Shown piece after piece: positions 52,976 to 61,742 of a stretch of 64,000 nucleotides of DNA. The stretch is from Leptospiraceae bacterium. Lineage in GTDB: Bacteria > Spirochaetota > Leptospiria > Leptospirales > Leptospiraceae. The notes under the pieces were generated by a model, which searched no databases, was not told the origin of the DNA, and was given only the letters and a program-made list of their open reading frames with translations. Where the stretch lies: positions 186,001-250,000 of the forward strand of contig JACKPA010000006.1 in assembly GCA_024233865.1 (NCBI GenBank), read 5' to 3'. The position numbers and the translations under genes are program-made. The stretch's first letter is position 1. The number at the start of each line of letters is the position of its first letter.

Positions 52976-53532
52976 CTAAGTGGGCAAATTACTACCATTC
53001 GTAATATTCTCAATTTGCACTTTTTGAAAAAACTTTTCTAACCATGGTATGGGAAGTTTTGTAATCTTAGATATAAAGTCAAGGTTCATTCCGGCTTTTT
53101 TAAGCTCGATTGCTGATCTGATGCGTTCTTTTTTCCGACCTTTCTCAATTCCTTCTCTTTTTCCTTCTTTAATTCCCCTTTTCACCCTTCTCGAATGCAG
53201 ATTGGATGTTTGTGTTGTAATCGTGCAAACCAATTTCACGCATCTCATACAATTCACAAGTCTTTGCATCCATGGATAATTTATCCAATTCTAAAAACGC
53301 TTTTTCCAAGATCGGATTCTTTTCTATCAATGTTTTCATATCTGTCTCCTTTAGCCTTCTGCTCTTCTTGATTACATACAACCACGTTTCCAAATCACTT
53401 TGGATATTTTCCAAAACCTTCTTAAACCCGGGTAACTCTAAAATGTGCACTTCAAAGTCATCTGTCAATTGTATTTTGGGATCGTATTTATCCAAAGATA
53501 AAAATGTATAGTGATACCGTTTTTTCTGTGGA
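52976..53532 (-). pseudogene. Rpn-family gene, copy E (5' truncated and frameshifted)
   Basis: The C-terminal part is present in two frames: residues down to EKGEKGN are in one frame, and from about 53195 the tail RGIKEGKREGIEKGRKKE...IPWLEKFFQKV is in another. Compared with copy C a 14-base segment is missing between two TTTTC repeats, which explains the shift. The 5' end breaks off after CTGTGGA at 53532, directly against phosphotransferase-derived sequence. The nuclease core is absent. Confidence 0.75.
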
Positions 53533-53607
53533 AGATACTGCTCTAAAAAGTGCCACAGTGAAAAGTTAGCGAAGCAAGTTGTCAAGAGTTTAAGAAATTT
53601 TAGGTGA
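53533..53607 (+). pseudogene. scrap of a phosphotransferase gene (3' end)
   Basis: The plus strand reads SEKLAKQVVKSLRNFR then stop, matching the end of the 43557-44537 gene (SEKLAKQVIKSLGNK), with most differences at third codon positions. Just before it, ALKSA matches an internal piece of the same gene in another frame, so an inner part has been deleted. It is in the same direction as the intact gene. It marks the outer end of the island that starts after 44537. Confidence 0.7.
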
Positions 53608-53735
53608 TAGAGCAATTGGAACTTCCGCAGTGGGTATACTCAGTTGTGTGCCAAAATACAAAAGCCTTTACTATGAGATAGAATAAAGGAAAATGAATTA
53701 TAAGATTCAATTTTGAAATTATCTAAAAAAATTAC

Positions 53736-56700
53736 CTATCTATAAAATTGAAAATTCTTATTATAGTTTTTTAACAATTCATTTAATTTATTAATTAAAT
53801 CTTCATCAGAACAAACACAATGAATACTCAAATTGAATTTAAATTCAAGGTTTGGTGCAATTTCTTTTAATTTTGGTAATGCTTCTACTATGTCTTGTAG
53901 TTCAAAATCTTTAAATTCTGACGATGCTTTCAAAGTTTTTGATTGTGAAGTTTGCGGTTGAATAAATGGATCAATTGTAATTGTAGGTTTCTCTTTTGGT
54001 TCTCCCTCAACAACCTCATGTTTTTTTATTTCAACGTTTGCTGCATCTTCTTTATTGCAAGGCCATATTTCAGAATTAAGAATTTCAATATATTTATTTG
54101 TTAATCCCTCGTTTACAAGTTTTTTTATGATGATCCAAGGTAATTGATATCCAGTAGTAATTTTACTTGCAATTTCTTGAAATTCCTTCAAATTCATTTT
54201 TGTTTTACTTGAAAATACATCTTCAAAGTTAAAAGTATTGATTTGTGTTGGCTCAAGTAGAGAAAGTTCCCTTATTTTAAGACTATCTGATATTTTTTCT
54301 TGTAAAAAGGTCACATCTTTTAGTTTCCCCATTATTCTTCCATCTAGAATAAGTTCTGCAATACCTCCATAAATAATTTCTTCATTATCTAATTTTGGAG
54401 AATCTTCTCGCGAGAAGTACGTCTTGATTTCTTCAACTGTTACTATATCACGGGATGGAGTTTTTAATTCTTTAAAAATTTTATATAATGCCTCCGAAGA
54501 AATTGTATGAACTACTGCCCTATCTATTGGTGCAACTTTGATGTCTCTATTTTTTTCAAATTCCTCAAGAGTCAGAGCAACCTTCCAGTATATTTTTTCT
54601 GATTTATCTGGTCTTTCTATTTGGGCAATAAAGCTTCCTTCTTCTATTCCTTGTTTTAAAGCATTATAAATAACTCTAGGATTCAATAATTTTGGTAACC
54701 TACTAAACTGAGCAAACATTTTTACTAAATCGTTTACTCTTTTTGATGTTTCATCTTTTCCCCAAATATTATATTCTGTATTAGGTAACAATTCAGTATA
54801 ATCAATTGTCTCATCTAAAAAGCGACCTTCATCGTACAAAGCTTTTGTTATTTTTTCAAAGTGTGTTGAAGATTTTCCTGTCTCTTCAAGAGTTTTTGCT
54901 TCTAAATCACCATTTTCATTTATACTTAAATACATGCAATATGTGCTTTGTATCATTCCGATTATTTCTTCTTCGTCTTTCCGCTTTCTTTTTTGTAGTT
55001 CTTTCTTTTGAATTTCTTCTAAAGTTTTAATATCATCACTACTCTCAATAGATTTCCAACCTAAAATCTTCTTAATCATTATTTGTAGTCTTGTTAATTT
55101 ATTATTATCTGTTGCTAATCCAATCAATGCATTTTTGTACACCCTCGAACTACTTTCACCAGATTTTGAAAAGAAAAATTCTTTTATTTCTTCTGGTATA
55201 AAATTACTACTACAAGCCAAATTTGGTTCAAAAATAATATACTTCATTACTCCATCGTCAGGAACATCTTTTGGTGAATTTGGCATTTTATGGAGCTTAA
55301 CATCTCGTGGACATTCACTTATAGCCTTTACTTTATTTACCAAATCTGACAATTCTCGGTTAATTCGATTTGAATCAATTCCTTCCATTGCTTTTGCGTG
55401 CATATTGGTTAAGTTTGGAGTCGTTGTGAGTTGCCAAACTTTCATATCTTCTTTTAAATACCAAGAGATTTCTTTCCATTTTTCTAAACCTTGTTTAAAT
55501 GAAGTTATATCAATTTGTGGAACTAATATCATTGAAAATAAGTCTGCAATATTGGCTGATTTTCCTTTTGGTTGAGAATGTAAGAAGGTAGAAATGACTG
55601 CTTGTTCAATTTCTCGATTTTTTAGACCAGGATAATTGATTTGACACTCTTTGGCTTTATCAAGTTCACTAATGAGAATATTCCTCCAGTTTTCTTCGTC
55701 TAAAATTTCTAACATATTCATAATTCCAGAAGATAATTGATTATCATTTGATAATAATGATTTTGCAGATAGGAAAGAAGAGTCATCGTACTTACTTGCA
55801 AAAGACATTGCTGAAGCTAGTATTCTAAGTAGACCTCTTGTTTTTTGAAATTTATTCAGATCAGTCCATTTTGCTTGGAAGATATTTAGTAACTCTGGAT
55901 GAAAAGGATAATTATCTTTCAATTTATTGTATGAAGTATTGCCTTTTTGATCTTTTCGTAATTCATCAAATTTGTCATACGTTCCAACCAAAGAATCTAC
56001 TATATTCGTTACTTCATCACTATTTCGATCTTCTGTTTTTTCAAATAATCTTCTGCGTAAAATCTCCGGAACATCATCTTTGGATACTGGTTCTTGGCTC
56101 TCTGCGAACCTTTGAAATATTTGTTCTAAAGATTCCAACACTTTTATTCCTGTACTATCCACTGCTTCCACTTGGGATGCTATTAAGGTAGATACCATCG
56201 CTGCTTTTGGTTTTGCTGCTACTGCTTGGGTTAATGCTTGGAAGAAGTCTTTTAAAGTGCCCAATTTATTTGCATCGTTATTTACCGCAGTTCTACAATA
56301 AATCACAGCTTCATCCACAAGCAATAAAACCGATTTATTCTCTCTAAAGGACATTTCTATTAGTTCTTCTATTACTGGTTGTGCTGGTGGTGTATACTTT
56401 TCTTCGTGTTCCCTTATATATTCAAGCCCCTTCTCCCCACCTAGTTGATAGGCAAATGCCCCCCAAGGAGTTTTACACGTTGTTTTATTACCATCAGGGG
56501 AGATTACCGTCAAACCTTTGTGATAGTCGAATTTATCAAATGGTAAAATCGCTACTCTCGTTTGTGGTATTGAATTTATACCAGAATAATTATAAAAGCT
56601 TTTTACGGTCTGATTGTCTGGAAATTTATGACCATTTTCTGCTAAATGAAATAATGTTATGAGAGTATGAGTTTTTCCACCTCCATAGGTTACTTGAAGG

Positions 56701-56939
56701 GTTAGGATTGGTTTTCCACTTTCACCACTTAATCTAAGAAGTACATCTTTTACTAACCTCTTCATATTACTAGTTGGAAATGTTCTATTAAAAAATGATT
56801 CTGGATTCTGATAAACTTCTAAAGCGTTTCCCATTTTAACTGCATATAAGTCAGCTGCAAATTCTGACATCGAGATTTCTGATTTAAGAATATCTTCTCT
56901 TACTTTATTAAGTTTGTGCCAGGTCTTATCGTTTCCCAT
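53736..56939 (-). CDS. DUF499-family ATPase
   Basis: The protein has 1067 residues. Walker A is YGGGKTHT (about residue 85), Walker B VLLLVDEA (about 200), in the AAA-like front of the DUF499/PglY-BrxC-like family. The rest is helical with a charged segment (EEIQKKELQKRKRKDEEE, about 635) and a C-terminal Pro/Thr linker before a final beta domain. In prokaryotic defence clusters DUF499 proteins go together with a DUF1156 methyltransferase and a DUF3883 helicase, as here. It may load or regulate the modification/restriction complex. Confidence 0.85.
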   Translation of the reverse strand: MGNDKTWHKLNKVREDILKSEISMSEFAADLYAVKMGNALEVYQNPESFFNRTFPTSNMKRLVKDVLLRLSGESGKPILTLQVTYGGGKTHTLITLFHLAENGHKFPDNQTVKSFYNYSGINSIPQTRVAILPFDKFDYHKGLTVISPDGNKTTCKTPWGAFAYQLGGEKGLEYIREHEEKYTPPAQPVIEELIEMSFRENKSVLLLVDEAVIYCRTAVNNDANKLGTLKDFFQALTQAVAAKPKAAMVSTLIASQVEAVDSTGIKVLESLEQIFQRFAESQEPVSKDDVPEILRRRLFEKTEDRNSDEVTNIVDSLVGTYDKFDELRKDQKGNTSYNKLKDNYPFHPELLNIFQAKWTDLNKFQKTRGLLRILASAMSFASKYDDSSFLSAKSLLSNDNQLSSGIMNMLEILDEENWRNILISELDKAKECQINYPGLKNREIEQAVISTFLHSQPKGKSANIADLFSMILVPQIDITSFKQGLEKWKEISWYLKEDMKVWQLTTTPNLTNMHAKAMEGIDSNRINRELSDLVNKVKAISECPRDVKLHKMPNSPKDVPDDGVMKYIIFEPNLACSSNFIPEEIKEFFFSKSGESSSRVYKNALIGLATDNNKLTRLQIMIKKILGWKSIESSDDIKTLEEIQKKELQKRKRKDEEEIIGMIQSTYCMYLSINENGDLEAKTLEETGKSSTHFEKITKALYDEGRFLDETIDYTELLPNTEYNIWGKDETSKRVNDLVKMFAQFSRLPKLLNPRVIYNALKQGIEEGSFIAQIERPDKSEKIYWKVALTLEEFEKNRDIKVAPIDRAVVHTISSEALYKIFKELKTPSRDIVTVEEIKTYFSREDSPKLDNEEIIYGGIAELILDGRIMGKLKDVTFLQEKISDSLKIRELSLLEPTQINTFNFEDVFSSKTKMNLKEFQEIASKITTGYQLPWIIIKKLVNEGLTNKYIEILNSEIWPCNKEDAANVEIKKHEVVEGEPKEKPTITIDPFIQPQTSQSKTLKASSEFKDFELQDIVEALPKLKEIAPNLEFKFNLSIHCVCSDEDLINKLNELLKNYNKNFQFYR

Positions 56940-56961
56940 TATATGATTCCTCTTCTACTCG

Positions 56962-57330
56962 TTAATCTTCTGGATTGATAATTTGTAATTTTTCTATATT
57001 TTTAAAATCATCAATGTTGTAAGTCATCAAACTCATATTTTTTACTATAGCGGTTGCTGCAATAATAGCATCTGGTAGTTTCATCTTTTTATCTTTTCTG
57101 ATTTGAACTACTTCCAAAGCAATTGGTTGATCTACATAAATTATATTTAATTTTGATATTAAAGACTTTACTTTTTCCTCTTCCACTTCCGACACAAATG
57201 AATGACCAAGAACTTCCATGAATGTTATAATAGAAATGAAATATTCACAAGAGTTTTGAAAAACTTTTTCTATAGGAAGTGTTTCTTTTGAAAGATAGAT
57301 TATGATATTACTATCTAATAAGTATTTCAT
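56962..57330 (-). CDS. PIN-domain toxin (VapC-like), inside the defence cluster
   Basis: The protein has about 122 residues from the ATG at 57330, which overlaps the antitoxin stop by four bases. PIN residues are KYLLDSNIII (first Asp), the FMEVLGHS Glu, KLPDAIIAATA Asp and TYNIDDFKNI. These are the Mg-binding residues of ribonucleases such as VapC. It lies between the methyltransferase and the ATPase genes on the same strand. Confidence 0.85.
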   Translation of the reverse strand: MKYLLDSNIIIYLSKETLPIEKVFQNSCEYFISIITFMEVLGHSFVSEVEEEKVKSLISKLNIIYVDQPIALEVVQIRKDKKMKLPDAIIAATAIVKNMSLMTYNIDDFKNIEKLQIINPED

Positions 57331-57590
57331 CTTTCCCATTCATCTCTAATTTGCCGTTGCCATTGTATTGGGTCTTCTATTTCCTTAAAGGGAACTACAT
57401 TTTTGTATTTTTCAAAAATATATTTTATTTCTTCTAAAATATCTCTTTTTTGTATGTTATTTTCTTTCTTTTTATAGATAGGTCGAATAATAACTTCGAT
57501 TTCTTCACCATACAATGTATCTATAGATTCATTGAGAATAATATTGAATCCATCAACTAATGTACCTTTTACTACAATTGCATTTTCCAT
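57327..57590 (-). CDS. antitoxin partner of the PIN toxin
   Basis: The protein has about 87 residues from the ATG at 57590 with AGAGG before it (a longer frame to 57641 runs into the methyltransferase gene and is rejected). N-terminal beta strands (AIVVKGTLVDGFNIILN) suggest an AbrB-like or RHH-like DNA-binding dimer; the C-terminal helix with WQRQIRDEWER would bind the toxin. Coupled to the toxin gene by ATGA. Confidence 0.72.
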   Translation of the reverse strand: MENAIVVKGTLVDGFNIILNESIDTLYGEEIEVIIRPIYKKKENNIQKRDILEEIKYIFEKYKNVVPFKEIEDPIQWQRQIRDEWER

Positions 57591-57600
57591 ATTTTCCTCT

Positions 57601-60402
57601 TTAAAATAAATTTCCTTGATCACCTGAATTCTGTTTCTCAAACTCTTTATTTTTTCCCCAACTTACGATTGACTCTAAAAGCGTTTTTTCTTCTTTTTCC
57701 TTTGCGGTATCACACATTTCAAGGATTGATTGTCCGATTTTCCAAAAGATTTCGTTTTGGATTAGATTGTTGTTTGTTACATATTCACTAAGTTTTTTTG
57801 TATCTCCAGACTTCCATACCACCATAATCCTATGGAGCATATCTATAAGTGGCAATAATCCGCTTACGTGGGATTCTCCCAGTTTGTCGTTTTTTCTTGT
57901 GTTGTATGGTTTTAAGGTATAATTGCTGCTGCTCTTTGCGAGTATTCCATAGTTGTTATCGGCTAACTCTTTTAAGTCTAGTCCATAAGCCTGTGAGAGC
58001 AAGATACACTCTCCTGCGGGTGCTGCATCGTAACCAAAATTGTACCTGTGCATTAGGTAGTATGATGTCCATGCGTCTACACCTTCGGTTGATTCTTTGT
58101 GTAAAATCGCTCCGAGTGCAAAGTCTGTTACCATCCTTCGGACTTCTTTCAAGAATTCCGAAACGGTAAACTCCTTTCCGTCTGGTCTTTTAACAAATTC
58201 ATACCTGCTGTAAGACTCCAATGCTGGTCCGATTGCCGACCATACAAAGTCTGGTCCCCTCACGCCTTCGTCCCAAAAGTAATGCAACCTGTCCGTAATA
58301 CGTTCTTTCATCTCTTTGATCACCTGAACATGCTTTCCTTTCCCAGCATCCTTTGCACGCTTCCTGCAAACCATCCAAATGGACGTGGATAGAGCTGATT
58401 GGTTAAAATTTCTTAATCCTCCACCTTTTTCTGTATCTATAGGCAGAGACGCTGTAATTGTAAAGTTTGCTTTTATGAGAGCTGTTACAAGAGTTTCCCA
58501 AGCGTTTGGTTCTTTATTGGCAAAGACGACTACAAAAATTCCTCCTTCAACAAGAATTTCAGATTGTTTCTGAAAAGCTAAAGCCATTCCTTTTTCATAT
58601 TCTGTTTTGGATAATCTTTCTCCTTTTAAAGCTTCAATATGTTTTTGATTTTTTAAACTAACAACTAACTCCTTTTCTTTTGGAGATAATTCAGTGTTAG
58701 TCAAATACTCCAATTCAGTGTTTACCAACATTCTTTTTAGCCATACGTAGAAAAAATCGGAGATATCTGCATAATTTATTGCGTCATAATAAGGTGGATC
58801 AGTAACACCACAAAAATCATAATTCTTTAAGTCTAAATCGGTTGCTGATTGATTTAATATTTTAGGAGTATAATCATTTTTGATTTGCAGATTCCTTAAT
58901 ACATTTATAATTGAATATAATTGGTCTTTATAACAAGCAATAGATTCAGAAAAAGGATTTAATTCAATAAAATCCCATGTGATCGGTAAAGCATATCTTG
59001 AAAATGTCGAGCTAGTTCCTTCTACACTTGTTCTCCAAAAACAAATGGTACTGTTGTAATCAATTAATTTATTGATTGTTAAAATTAAATAATTGTAAAT
59101 TGAATTTATCCATTCATGATTATATTTATGGTCTTCTATTTGTTCTTTAGCTATCATTCCATACTTTATGAAAGTCATAATAGACAATAATTGCCTGTCA
59201 GTAAACAAATCACTATATGTTTTCAATCCATATAAAGAGACTTTAAAAAATGTGCTTGTTAAAGGAGTTCCAGCATAAGGAAACGATTCGTTAGGTATAC
59301 TAAAAGAAATTTTATTTTTGATTTCGTTTAATTTATCTTTAACATATTCTATTGTATCAGTTTCTATTTTTTCAGGTATTCTATATTCTTTATCATAATT
59401 GTTTTGATAGATTGCACAAGTCATCTGCTCTTTAAGTAGATTATTAAATCCACATTCTTTAATATAATCTGTTTTTACAATAGTCCCACAAAAGGGACAT
59501 TGTGCATTAGCACTCGACATAATAGGCTTTCCAATATCACTCTTGTCTTTTGGTGTGTATGGTTCAAACTCAACTATTTTTGTATCTTTGTTTGGCTTGA
59601 GCCTAAGAGCTCGTAACTTATCTTTTTTGTCGCAAAGAATTAATGTTTTCAACAATGGAATTGTAGCACCACAATTCGGGTCTTGGCATGGAACGGTTCT
59701 TGCCCAAAGGTAGGCAACCGTCTTTTTCCCATCCACTTCGGGATAAAACTCACCGATCTCTTTTTTGGTTTGTTCCAAAACCCATTTCCCCCAAAGCTCA
59801 ACGTGATCAGCTAAATCACCCATTTTTCCAGAAGAATTATGCAACTGCATTTGGGATTCCCCCTTATCGCTTTCCAAACCCAAATCGGGAAGAGGAAATT
59901 GTTTACCATAAAACTTTTGAGGGTATTCTAAGGTGCATTTAAGAATAAATACCGCTACAGGATTGTAGTCGTTAGCAGTGACTTCACAACCAAGCCTCAT
60001 CGCTTCCAGAGGAATCGAACCACCACCAGAGAATGGATCGATCAGTTTGGGAGGGACTCCGTTATAGGTTTTTAAAATGAGACTCTTAAAAATTTCTAGT
60101 TCGGGATTGTTTTCGGTCTTCCACTTAGTGATTTTTGTAATCATATTACAGAGTTCTTTCCTCTGTTCAACTGGAAACTTTTGACCCGTAACTTTTGCAT
60201 ATTCTGCTTTCATTTCCTCACTTGCATCTTCAGGGTCATCCAAAAGGGAAGCGATCAAAACGGCTCGACTAGCTGCGAGAGGTCGTCTTGCAGGCCACCT
60301 ATGCAAAGAGCTGATATGTCCATTGGAAATGGATTTCTCACCCTTGGAGTGTTCACTCACCTCTTTCAGCGGAAACGCTGTCTCAATTAGCTTTTTTTTC
60401 AT
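57601..60402 (-). CDS. DUF1156 adenine-specific DNA methyltransferase
   Basis: The protein has 933 residues. DUF1156 at the N-terminus (SLHRWPARRPLAASRA), SAM motif DPFSGGGSIPLEAM (about 122), a Zn-ribbon pair (CQDPNC and CPFCG), and the catalytic TDPPYYDAINY (about 540) of N6-adenine enzymes. The centre, between zinc ribbon and DPPY, is much poorer in G+C than both ends (by eye about 17-27 percent against 40-50). It is 16 bases after a DUF3368 toxin gene and ten bases before the PIN antitoxin gene. Role: host modification for the cluster. Confidence 0.88.
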   Translation of the reverse strand: MKKKLIETAFPLKEVSEHSKGEKSISNGHISSLHRWPARRPLAASRAVLIASLLDDPEDASEEMKAEYAKVTGQKFPVEQRKELCNMITKITKWKTENNPELEIFKSLILKTYNGVPPKLIDPFSGGGSIPLEAMRLGCEVTANDYNPVAVFILKCTLEYPQKFYGKQFPLPDLGLESDKGESQMQLHNSSGKMGDLADHVELWGKWVLEQTKKEIGEFYPEVDGKKTVAYLWARTVPCQDPNCGATIPLLKTLILCDKKDKLRALRLKPNKDTKIVEFEPYTPKDKSDIGKPIMSSANAQCPFCGTIVKTDYIKECGFNNLLKEQMTCAIYQNNYDKEYRIPEKIETDTIEYVKDKLNEIKNKISFSIPNESFPYAGTPLTSTFFKVSLYGLKTYSDLFTDRQLLSIMTFIKYGMIAKEQIEDHKYNHEWINSIYNYLILTINKLIDYNSTICFWRTSVEGTSSTFSRYALPITWDFIELNPFSESIACYKDQLYSIINVLRNLQIKNDYTPKILNQSATDLDLKNYDFCGVTDPPYYDAINYADISDFFYVWLKRMLVNTELEYLTNTELSPKEKELVVSLKNQKHIEALKGERLSKTEYEKGMALAFQKQSEILVEGGIFVVVFANKEPNAWETLVTALIKANFTITASLPIDTEKGGGLRNFNQSALSTSIWMVCRKRAKDAGKGKHVQVIKEMKERITDRLHYFWDEGVRGPDFVWSAIGPALESYSRYEFVKRPDGKEFTVSEFLKEVRRMVTDFALGAILHKESTEGVDAWTSYYLMHRYNFGYDAAPAGECILLSQAYGLDLKELADNNYGILAKSSSNYTLKPYNTRKNDKLGESHVSGLLPLIDMLHRIMVVWKSGDTKKLSEYVTNNNLIQNEIFWKIGQSILEMCDTAKEKEEKTLLESIVSWGKNKEFEKQNSGDQGNLF

Positions 60403-60418
60403 AGTATATTGTCCATTA

Positions 60419-60907
60419 TCAATTGTATTCTCCAGCTTTTTTAAGTATTAGATACAAGATTTCATTAGATATCCATAAACCTTTTTCTTTTATCTTTTCT
60501 AATAGCGGTCTAACTTCAGAAATTATTTTATTTTCTTTAGCAAGAAGTAGCAAACGAGCTGTTCCAATTGCTTTAATATTATAAACTTCAGCACATTTTT
60601 TTCCAAGTCTGTCATCAATTAATATAATCGAATTGTTATTTTTTAAAGCATAACTAATTACTGCTGACTCTCCTAAACCTAAATCCCATTCTAATATTTC
60701 TTTTTGAATATCGACTTTTATTACTTCTATCCAATCACATTTTGGGAGTTCAAAGCTAGCTCTATCTTTATTTGTATATAATAGAATTTCATTGTAAACT
60801 TGTTCTGGAACCACGATTCTCTTAAAAAGCATTTTTAAAATATATTCTAATTCTAAATTAAAAAGTAAAATCAACGGAGAGGTATTTGAAACTACAAAAC
60901 TGTTCAT
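60419..60907 (-). CDS. DUF3368 PIN-like toxin
   Basis: The protein has 162 residues. PIN-like residues: VVSNTSPLILL at the N-terminus, VPEQVYNEI Glu, GLGESAVISYAL Glu, and ILIDDRLGKKCA Asp pair. DUF3368 proteins are known toxin partners of UPF0175 antitoxins; such a gene lies just upstream (16 bases). This TA pair stands between the Rpn-like and methyltransferase genes. Confidence 0.85.
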   Translation of the reverse strand: MNSFVVSNTSPLILLFNLELEYILKMLFKRIVVPEQVYNEILLYTNKDRASFELPKCDWIEVIKVDIQKEILEWDLGLGESAVISYALKNNNSIILIDDRLGKKCAEVYNIKAIGTARLLLLAKENKIISEVRPLLEKIKEKGLWISNEILYLILKKAGEYN

Positions 60908-60923
60908 AATTAATTAAAATTTT

Positions 60924-61181
60924 TTAATTAAATTGAATTTTTAATTCTTCCTCAAATTCTTCTTCAGTAAAGGACAAAACTGATACTTTGTATTCAGACA
61001 TTAAATACAAAAATTCAGAACGACTCAGGTTGCAAATTTCAGATGCTTTATTTTGAGAAATTAAACCAAGTTCATACCATTTTATTACAGCTGCGTATAT
61101 AATTTCCTTAGACATTTCCTTTGTATTTTTACGCAATGATGCAAAAGCTGTTTCCGGTAATTGTATTAGAATTTCTTTCAT
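60924..61181 (-). CDS. UPF0175 antitoxin
   Basis: The protein has 85 residues. A beta start (ILIQLPETAFASL) is followed by a helical DNA-binding part, AAVIKWYELGLISQNKASEICNLSRSEFLYLM, typical of UPF0175 (helix-turn-helix with A-x-x-x-G-L-x-S-Q-x-x-A-x-E). It is the partner of the DUF3368 toxin. The ATG overlaps the stop of a disrupted small gene by four bases. Confidence 0.85.
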   Translation of the reverse strand: MKEILIQLPETAFASLRKNTKEMSKEIIYAAVIKWYELGLISQNKASEICNLSRSEFLYLMSEYKVSVLSFTEEEFEEELKIQFN

Positions 61182-61408
61182 TTTATCCTCTTTGTATATA
61201 GCTTGTTCATTTTTCTATCTTCTTTTACGATATTCAATATTTCTTTATCAGAAATTTTGATTTTTTTATTTTTAGATCGTATCTTTTCAATTCGAGTTTC
61301 TATTGTTAGCTTATTCAAATATATTGATAGTTCATTTTTTTCTTTTAAACTAAGCTGATCAATTAATCCCTTAACTTATTTAAAATCTACTTGTAAAGTG
61401 GCAGGCAT
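61178..61408 (-). pseudogene. small antitoxin-like gene with an in-frame TAA at codon 11
   Basis: From an ATG at 61408 (with GGAG before it) the frame reads MPATLQVDFK, TAA, then VKGLIDQLSLKEKNELSIYL and on to a stop that overlaps the next ATG (ATGA). The content is a short, Lys-rich helical protein like the DUF-type antitoxins found before PIN toxins. Joined, it would be 76 residues. One base change would restore it. This fills most of the 295-base gap between 61182 and 61476; no other gene is there. Confidence 0.5.
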
Positions 61409-61476
61409 ATCCTATTTCTCCTTTTTAATATTATCATTTCATAAATTGCATATACAAGAGGTATCGCTAACTACAA

Positions 61477-61731
61477 TCATAACTTTTCTAGAGATTCAAT
61501 AGTTAATAAATCCATATCTAAATCAAGTTTAGAATAATGGATTGGAATATTTCTAAGAGCTAGTTGTTTTTGAAACTCAATAAAATTGATTCCTGCTAGT
61601 TTTGAAGCTCTATATATTGTCAGTTTCTTATTTTGATATAAAAATATAGAAAATTCCAATTTTATTTCAACTTCTGTTAACTTTATTTTAGATAGAATTG
61701 AATCGTCAATACCATTGATAATATACCTCAT
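61477..61731 (-). CDS. UPF0175-like antitoxin without adjacent toxin
   Basis: The protein has 84 residues with the same layout as the other UPF0175 gene: beta start, then a helix-turn-helix in which YRASKLAGINFIEFQKQLALRNIP is the recognition part, and an acidic end (DLDMDLLTIESLEKL). It has no toxin gene of its own next to it; its partner may have been lost or it may regulate the operon. It lies 11 bases after the Rpn-like gene. Confidence 0.68.
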   Translation of the reverse strand: MRYIINGIDDSILSKIKLTEVEIKLEFSIFLYQNKKLTIYRASKLAGINFIEFQKQLALRNIPIHYSKLDLDMDLLTIESLEKL

Positions 61732-61742
61732 CTTTTCTTTTT

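Noticed and set aside
53533..53607. The repeated phosphotransferase gene end as a clean attachment site
   Set aside because: The two copies differ in about one base in six and one contains an internal deletion, and no integrase gene is found; a decayed second gene is simpler. The boundary role remains listed as a possibility.
53608..53735. Gap between the phosphotransferase scrap and the DUF499 gene
   Set aside because: Inspected on both strands; no gene, hairpin with T run or repeat that I could support.
53736..56939. Naming the large ATPase BrxC or PglY
   Set aside because: The ATPase front is similar in type, but the partners (DUF1156, DUF3883) are those of the DUF499 group and no other BREX gene is seen.
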